Source: Pogostemon cablin (Eukaryota; Streptophyta; Magnoliopsida; Lamiales; Lamiaceae). Taken from it: a stretch of 64,000 nt of DNA. The stretch is from assembly GCA_023678885.1 (NCBI GenBank), contig CM042998.1:6699820-6763819 (forward strand). The letters run 5' to 3'. The notes below the pieces were generated by a model that was not told the origin of the DNA, did not search any database, and saw nothing but the letters and a program-made list of their open reading frames with translations. This document shows, one piece after another, positions 57,500 through 64,000 of this stretch (positions are counted from its first letter, which is position 1; every line of letters begins with the position of its first letter). The position numbers and the translations under genes were made by a program.

Positions 57500-59130
57500 T
57501 TCGCAACCTTTATTTCATGTTTGAATGTCACTTAGTGTGCTACTGATTTTGTTGTCATGGTTAATGAGTTACAATGTTTGCTTAATACTTTTACTTGTAT
57601 AGCTCTCCAGACCAACAGAAGATGTAGCCTGAAGTGGATCTTATACTATATTGGCATCCAACAAACTCAGAATCAAACTACTTTATTATCTCCTACTAAT
57701 CTGATCTCTTATGCGCAAGCACGTTATCCTTAGTTCTATGTAAATACCTTATAAAGATTCATACTAGAGTTACTTAATTATCTGCTTAATATACCAACAA
57801 TAGAAGCCAAATTAGGTCTTGTACAAACCTCATCATACAACAACTTCCAACAATTAAAACATATAGAATATTTCTACATTTCTTAAATCTTTAGTTTAAC
57901 TTAATGGCACCTTATTGAGACTGCACTTATCTCTCTTAGTTTAACTTAAACTTTCTCCCACTGAATCACATAATCATCTCTTGTCTCAAAATCAAATGAG
58001 ACAATTACTTTATGATGATACTTATGATTCCTTTACGGAAAAATTTTCTTGAATGCATAGATGGACTTCCTATTTGTTCTTAATCCATTTAGATTATTTT
58101 GCCAATATTATCATCAAGAGACTTTATCTTTACATGCATCAAATGTGATTCAAGACTAAAATGTGCTGCTAATGTCACGATTATCTTAAAAGAACCTTTC
58201 TTAGTAACCGGATAGAAAGTCTTTTACAGCAATGTCTTCTTTTCCTTTTGAGTATAATCCTTTACCAAGATGCAGACCTAATCACCTTATATTGATTTAA
58301 ACTCATAACTTATAGCATTAACCCACTTTAAACTATTTGGACCTTACATGGCCTGATTAACATTGTTTGAATGTTCTACCATTAATTCCATAGTGTCCAT
58401 ATTATTTAGGAGAAAACTACATAATTATCCGAATTGTTTTTCTCCAAACTCTAGTGGTTTCTGTAGTGATATTAATTCTTGAGGTTGTTGAATTTATTAT
58501 TCTTTAAATATTATTGACATTGTCATATTGTTATTCTGAATTTGCACCAATTCTTTAAAGTATAAGTGGGGATCGAATCGACTCCCCCTCAAGGACAATG
58601 TCTCTAATATTATAATTCCCCCAAATTAAAATCCTCACAGAATTCCATATTACCCGTCTCAAATATAATCCGATCAATTGGATCATAAACTTTATTTATA
58701 ATTTATAAAGCAATCGATAACTGTTTGAGTCCAAATTTCTTTAGTAGATCCTAATGATCTAGCTTTAGTTGGACATCACCATATGTGAAACTCATAAAGA
58801 GTTCTCACAACTACTTTAGTTAAAACTTTATTGAGACCATAAGCTGCAATCTTTAGTATTTCTCCAATTAGTAACCATATGTTGTGGAGTACTATTTTTG
58901 TCTTTAACTACACCACAACACCATTCATGCTAAGTAATCTTAATGTGGTGTATTATCAAATAATTTCACAAGCCTTTAGGAGTAAACAAAAGGTTGTACT
59001 TTAGTTGTCCTTAGCAGCTTTCTTAATGGGTTTTCTTGTATTGCCCTTATACTTTATTGAGACCAAATTTCTTGAAGCCTTCTAGTCTCATCTTTATTGT
59101 TGAAGTTCTCATCATGTATGATTTTGTTGT
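57500..59130 (-). pseudogene. Copia D pol relic
   Basis: Minus-strand fragments, right to left. GQYKKTH near 59040 (pre-integrase). IGEILKIAAYGLNKVLTKVV near 58830 (integrase end, matching W..ALETA.Y.LN.VPSK.V). QAM then SLKWVNAISYEFKSI near 58340, KTFYPVTKKGSFKIIVTLAA near 58180 and HHKVIVSFDFET near 58010 (RT). EVCTRPNLASIVGILSR near 57810 (connection). LLLVWRAI near 57620 (RNase H start). The order is that of a copia pol. Many stops and deletions. Confidence 0.78.
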
Positions 59131-59279
59131 TGATATAGGTTAAACTTAATTAGTAGACTTCTAAATTATACAAAGAATTATTGCAAAATTTATCATGCTC
59201 ACATTAAACTTTATAATCTTTCAAAATTTAAATAAATTAGAATCATCTCGAGGAATCGAGCACAACATTAGCATCAAGT

Positions 59280-59860
59280 CCAATGACAACAATACTAACT
59301 TGTAAGTGACACCCTATACATAGTAGTCAAATACTGACAATAAAACTGTCAAGCAATAGCCTTCCTTTGGGCAGACTTATTACTCACATGTCCAACCAAA
59401 TAACTGTCACGTATTCACCACCACAGGTGCTTGTGTATTTTGGGCCAAATATTAATCTACCTTTGGGCCTATCAATACCCGCATGAAGATACACTCGCAA
59501 CATACATGTCATAAAATAAATTATGACAAGTGATACTAGTTGGGGACCCATCACAAGACACCTTGTGCAACATTAACCTCGTCTTTGGACAAAAATTAAC
59601 TGCAGGGGTAATCTTGGTGTAATAATCAAGTATAGATAATAAATTCTGTCAAACAAAAGTCTATCTTTGGACCGACTAATGTTCACATGAACAATCCCAA
59701 TAATTATCACACACTTATTATTACATGTGTGTTATTATTCTGTCAAACTTGCCTACCTATGGGCCAAACACAGAATACATAAATAATTCCACACTCATCT
59801 ATGTAATTTCAATAAAGTCGCACTCCACACACAGAGGCTGCTATGGCAACATGATGCTTT
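59280..59860 (-). repeat. Degenerate repeats in the copia D leader
   Basis: About five diverged units of 90-130 bases containing (C)CTTTGGG or CTTTGGAC, followed by a short variable part and TCACATG or ACACATG-like strings (near 59367, 59460, 59572, 59668, 59757). Comparable in position and style to the leader repeats of copia A at 341-522. Confidence 0.5.
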
Positions 59861-62091
59861 GATTGACTAGATTGAGAAATTACTAGATCAATTAAACAAA
59901 TACTTAAAATAAATATTTGTGTTTAATTGAACGACATTAAAAATGTCTCCCCAATTTTAATTTTAATTAAATTCCTCAAACTAAATGGGAATTTTAAGAT
60001 GATTCACATATTTATATAAAAAAATGAAAGACTTCTTAATTTAATTAGGATTTTGAAACCTAATTTACTGAAGGTAACTGTAATCCTTAACATGTCTTAG
60101 GAATAATAAGTGCACCATAACACATATGATTTATTCACTAAAATTACATAAATACAATAATTATTATAAGTACTTGATTATCATGGTGATAAAGAGATGA
60201 GGTGGTGTATTGCAAATTTTTCATAAATTAAAATAAAGGCATTACAACCCATGCTATCATGCAAACTTCATACGATTCATGACGCAATTTCAGCATCGAA
60301 ACTTGAACTAATAACCCACGTTATTAAAAAAAATATGGGCTTTAAATGCATTCTCAATTAATATTAAAAGCCCAAATTAAAACTTTTAACCAAGTGATAC
60401 ATAATTTTGTCACAAATTTATTACCATTTTGGTTGGACCAATGAAAAAAAATTCATTAGTATTTAATTGCTAAATTAGCTTTAAAAGCGATTAAATTATC
60501 AAAGTATACATATTCCAAAACTTTAAAGGCTCATATAACATATCCTATTATGCTAAACTGCCATAATCACCTCATAATGGAACATGCCAAATATCATACA
60601 ATTATAATAACGGTATGCTGCCATCAATTAATTAAAAATTGATTTTGGCATATAATCATGTCCATATACATATACATAAGAATTACTAAATTGCCATAAA
60701 ACATTCCATATATGTGACACAAAAATCATATTTCAATTATAAATCTTAATTTAAATTAAAATCACAAAAATCAATAAAGAAATATGATGGCATGGATCCC
60801 AATCAAACAAGTCACACAATTATGGTATTCATCCCTCACATACTAAATAAATCTTAATGACAATATTTCATAGTTAAACGGACCCAATAATATTACAACT
60901 AAAATAATTGTCCTCCAACCAATTAATGGAGACAAAATCCATAAATCCTAATTTTAACATATAAGTAATATTCTAACAATTAATGTCATATCTTAAATTA
61001 TTACCACAATGTCGTAGCATCAATTAACATATATGGATATATTAATTTGAAAAAGTTATCAATCCAAATAGTGACTCATCCAATCCAAATAAATTATGCC
61101 ATATACTGAAGACATAATACTCACAAGTTTTAAGTGGAATAGTTAACCCCTTGATGAGTCCAGAATGCTAAACTATTAAATTTAAATCAACAATAATTGA
61201 AACCTATTATTAATGGAGCCATTAACCTTAAATTATTCCACATATCTCCATTAACAATATTTCTAAAGATTTGCTAAAATTCCACAAATATTTATTGGAG
61301 ATCACACCGAAATCAAAATTATAAATTATGCTCCTCAATAATAATATTAAATAACGAACCTCAAGTTATATAAACTGAAAGAAGCAGTCAAAATCACTTC
61401 AATAAGAAATAGTCTGCTATCAAATGTATAACTGAAAGTGGCATCCATAAATCATACTAACCAGAATAATTTTATGCATAGCATTAATCCTTATATTTCC
61501 AAACCATTACGTATAAAAGAACAAAATTAATAAATAATTTCAATCCACAATTTTGTCATAAACTTAATTAGCCAATATCCTTTATTAAAAAGGAACTCAA
61601 ATCTATTATGTGACAGCAGCACTGGATCCATAGGTACATGGATTAACAGCATTTTTAATTTTTTTTAATGATACGTTAATCAACACATAAATTAATGGGT
61701 GATTCAATAATCAATAGAACTTGTGCACAACCTGAACTAATAAGTGCACATTCAATGATATATTTACCAAACAACCAAGAATTATACTGAAGTTATCATA
61801 TTTGTCAATATTTATGAACATCCACGTAATTACCATGTGCATCACCATAAAATTATAAATTGGTCATGCAATCAAAAGGTCATAAGGATATTGAATTGTC
61901 AATTAATTGATCGTGATTCCAAATTTCATAAAGTGCCTCAAATTAATGAAATAATTCAACCTTTTGGATTCATAAACGGTAAGCCATTGAAATTTAATTC
62001 ACCTTTAAAATTTTTTGAAGAATCACGCAGGATCTTAATTATTAAAATATAATAATATTGTTTCAAATCTCAGAGAATCATAAATAGGGTG
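59861..62091 (-). other. Long AT-rich leader of copia D
   Basis: Between the repeats and the primer site. No protein match on either strand; a 71-codon open stretch on the plus strand at 61837-62049 has no recognisable domain. Some of this length may be other, unrecognised insertions. Confidence 0.5.
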
Positions 62092-62105
62092 ACTCTGATA
62101 CCACT

Positions 62106-62566
62106 TGTAGGAAATTAATCCTTAAACCTTAACCCTATTATGAATTAACCGAGATCTTAAATGTAAATCGGAAGCATACTTCGGATCCATTGAGTCCTCT
62201 AGGCGGAACACGAACTCGGGATCAGTGATTTTATGGCCTTCCTCAACTAAGCCTCTTTATTCCTTATGAGACTGCAGTAATCCCCCCCGATGGGGAGAAG
62301 GAAAGACAATGTGCGGCTTAGTGTTTAGGGGACCATAACCTGGGAGCCTTTATATACTACTTGACTAGACCACTCATAATCACCTAATCTCGTAGTATTG
62401 TGTATCTATTCATTTGACCCATATTAATTATTATTATAGCCCATGAACTTTTAATCTTAATTGGATCACTTAATTAAGTCCATAAAATAATTGAATAACT
62501 AATATAATTGCATAACAATATATTGCCCACAATTAGATTATAATGAAAATTAATAAATTTCCAACA
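62106..62566 (-). repeat. 5' LTR of copia D with primer site at 62092-62103
   Basis: Plus-strand limits TGTAGGAAATT and AATTTCCAACA, which are mutual inverted repeats, 461 bases. Two bases inside is TGGTATCAGAGT on the minus strand, a tRNA-Met-type primer site with one mismatch. This fixes the element's orientation as minus. Confidence 0.88.
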
Positions 62567-62673
62567 TCACAAAGATATTTTCTCTGAGTTTTCCTTGGAC
62601 CATCAGGTACATGTGTTGATCCGATCGATATATCTTTTTGTTTATATATATATCCTTGTAAATCCTGTGGTCT

Positions 62674-62958
62674 CCTTTAGGATAGACCAAATTCAATTTC
62701 AGTCTTAAGGATTGGTAATTTCTCAAAAATGATCCTTCGGTGTCCGAAATTAGTCCTTTTAGTCCACTTTTAGTCATTTTCTCGCCGGAATTTACTATTT
62801 TTCACTGGAAAATCACCGGATTTCGGTGAGAAATGTACCAAAAGTTGACTGAAAATGACCAAAAGTGGACTAAAATGATTAATTTCGAACACCGGAGCAC
62901 CACTTTTGAAAAATTGCCAATCCTTAGGATTGAAATTGGATTTGACCTATCCTAAAGG
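62674..62958. repeat. Long foldback (hairpin) repeat in the presumed TPS intron
   Basis: The left arm starts CCTTTAGGATAGACCAAATT at 62674. The right arm ends TAGGATTG..TATCCTAAAGG at 62958. The arms, each ~110 bases, are imperfect reverse complements, with shared blocks CAATTTCA, AAGGATTGG, TTTTAGTCCACTTTT and GTCATTTTC. A short GC-richer centre (GCCGGAATTT..ATCACCGG) is itself partly self-complementary. It looks like a foldback MITE. Confidence 0.85.
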
Positions 62959-63063
62959 ATCAAAATTGATATTTTCCCAATCTAAATACCCTAGCAATAC
63001 AAAGGGTACATAGGATTGGAGGGGATCACAAGGTTTAAACCGTGAACCCAATTTACACAGTTT

Positions 63064-63066
<3 letters not shown>

Positions 63067-63154
<88 letters not shown>
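63067..63154. repeat. (AT)44 microsatellite
   Basis: 88 uninterrupted bases of AT, ~60 bases upstream of TPS exon 2. The length is likely variable between individuals. Confidence 0.98.
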
Positions 63155-63156
<2 letters not shown>

Positions 63157-63216
63157 TTAAGTTTGATTATGTAAATAATGCTTAAATTTTGAGATGACAT
63201 ATATAAGTAGCTTCAG

Positions 63217-63463
63217 AAGCAGTACGCACAAGGAATTGAAGGCTTGAAGAAAGAAGCAAGCGGCATGTTGATGGCTGCAACATCTGCCAAACTGATGATA
63301 TTAATTGACACAGTCGAGCGTCTGGGATTGGCATATCATTTGCAAAGAGAGATGAAAGAGAAAATCCAAGAAATATACGAGCAGGAAGATGGTGACTATG
63401 ATTTGTTCACCACTGCGCTTTGTTTTCATCTGCTCAGGCAGCATCAACACCATGTTTCCTGCT
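63217..63463 (+). CDS. Terpene synthase exon 2 (N-terminal domain)
   Basis: Bounded by an acceptor (AGCTTCAG|AAGCAG) and a donor (CCTGCT|GTACGT). The uninterrupted reading is KQYAQGIEGLKKEASGMLMA, then ATSAKLMILIDTVERLGLAY, HLQREMKEKIQEIY and DYDLFTTALCFHLLRQHQHH, ending VSC. This is the start of the terpene synthase N-terminal alpha-barrel domain, with the hallmark LIDT.ERLG.AYH, DL..TAL.F.LLRQHG..VS order and the usual exon limits. The type is sesquiterpene-like (TPS-a); the product cannot be told because the DDxxD and NSE/DTE motifs lie outside the window. Confidence 0.9.
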
Positions 63464-63478
63464 GTACGTTGTTTAATA

Positions 63479-63747
63479 CTCTCTACATCCTAAATTTATC
63501 TTCACGTTTACTGCAGATATGGTTTAAAAAAAATCACTTTTTGTCTTATTTTGGGATAAGATGATATTTTTGGGTAATAAATAAATGATAAAGTATATTA
63601 TGTATGTTAAAAAGGTGATGATAAATTTGAAATTAAAGTATATTAGAGGAATATTAGTTAGTTGTTTTTTCCTTTTAAAAATGTGTGAAGTTGAATTTGT
63701 AACGGACCAAAACGGAAAGTATGGAGTTGAAGTTGGGACGGGAGAAG
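63479..63747. mobile_element. Stowaway-like MITE in TPS intron 2
   Basis: TA at 63477-63478 and 63748-63749. Termini CTCTCTACATCCTAAATTTA and, opposite, CTTCTCCCGTCCCAACTTCA. It occupies most of the 355-base intron and leaves both splice sites intact. Confidence 0.8.
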
Positions 63748-63818
63748 TATAATGTACCCTTTTTGCAATTCAACTTAATTATGTCATGAATGGATGCATG
63801 CATAGTGTGTTGGAACAG

Positions 63819-64000
63819 GTGTGTTTGATAAGTTTATGAGCAAGGAGGGCAAGTTTGAGGAAGGGTTGATAGGTGATGTGGAGGGACTACTTAGTCTGTA
63901 TGATGCAGCCTACCTGCAGATCCATGGGGAACACATCTTGCAAGAAGCCTTAACATTTACGACCCATCATTTAACTCGAATCACGCCACAATTAGACGAT
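63819..64000 (+). CDS. Terpene synthase exon 3, continues past the window
   Basis: Acceptor GGAACAG|GTGTGT. The split codon T|GT gives Cys, then VFDKFMSKEGKFEEGLIGDV, EGLLSLYDAAYLQIHGE, HILQEALTFTTHHL and TRITPQLDD to the window end without a stop. It matches the family pattern VF.KF....G.F...L..DV.GLLSLYEA..L..HGE.IL.EA..FT..HL. The exon phase agrees with exon 2, so exons 2 and 3 are a coherent gene part. Confidence 0.9.

Larger units (their letters stand above)
57500..62566 (-). mobile_element. Decayed minus-strand Ty1/copia element D
   Basis: 5' LTR (62106-62566) and primer site on the right, then a long leader and copia protein relics running leftward on the minus strand down to an RNase H remnant near 57500-57650. 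No 3' LTR is recognisable on the left, so the element is truncated there. All coding parts carry stops. Confidence 0.8.

Noticed and set aside
61837..62052. 71-codon plus-strand ORF
   Set aside because: Lies antisense in the leader of copia D close to its primer site; no domain recognised.

Overview
The window is gene-poor nuclear DNA from a flowering plant, most likely an asterid eudicot. It is AT-rich and packed with nested plant transposable elements: Ty1/copia, Ty3/gypsy Athila and Tekay/Del, PIF/Harbinger, hAT, CACTA, Stowaway-like MITEs and a LINE. The only host genes I recognise are a terpene synthase (TPS) running off the right edge and a decayed B-type cyclin. The TPS N-terminal domain resembles sesquiterpene (TPS-a) enzymes such as those of the mint family, but the family assignment is inference. 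I found no tRNA, rRNA, CRISPR or bacterial-type gene.

Layout. 1-5428: 3' part of a decayed copia element (A) and its 3' LTR. 5429-8546: AT-rich spacer with two Stowaway-like MITEs and a tandem repeat. 8552-16767: a second, structurally complete but decayed copia element (B) with TSD ACTAT. It carries a hAT-like insert in its protease region, and an inverted solo LTR of family A inside its 3' LTR. 16967-17730 (-): two cyclin-B-like exon relics. 18860-19778: a CACTA-type non-autonomous element. 20487-21505: another solo LTR of family A with TSD GTATC.

About 21.5-47.7 kb is one PIF/Harbinger-type transposon, exploded by two LTR retrotransposons. A 13.6-kb Athila element (22066-35681, TSD GTAGT) and an 8.7-kb Tekay/Del element (36245-44924, TSD AAAAT) both landed in the Myb/NAM-associated ORF1 of the Harbinger element. 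Its transposase lies at 46101-47387. The Tekay element has nearly identical LTRs, both priming sites and a 1504-codon uninterrupted gag-pol, so it is young and possibly still competent. The Athila element is broken in gag, RNase H and integrase. It carries an extra ORF with an apparent 5' intron, and clusters of a palindromic ATTCGACC/GGTCGAAT repeat.

47.8-51.6 kb: a LINE fragment on the minus strand, abutting a short internal region, a tRNA-Met-type primer site and an LTR of another retroelement. 51.6-57.3 kb: MITEs, a CCGG-rich minisatellite and a hAT-like element with a Stowaway-like MITE inside it. 57404-64000: TPS exons 1 (possible), 2 and 3 (start). Between exons 1 and 2 lie a decayed minus-strand copia element (D), a long foldback repeat and an (AT)44 tract.

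The window reads as a record of successive insertions: Harbinger first, then Athila, then Tekay; copia B, then the solo LTR inside it. I did not find a new enzymatic or defence-type system. The most unusual signals are the palindromic repeat clusters of the Athila element, its spliced extra ORF, the doubly interrupted Harbinger element and the hairpin in the TPS intron.
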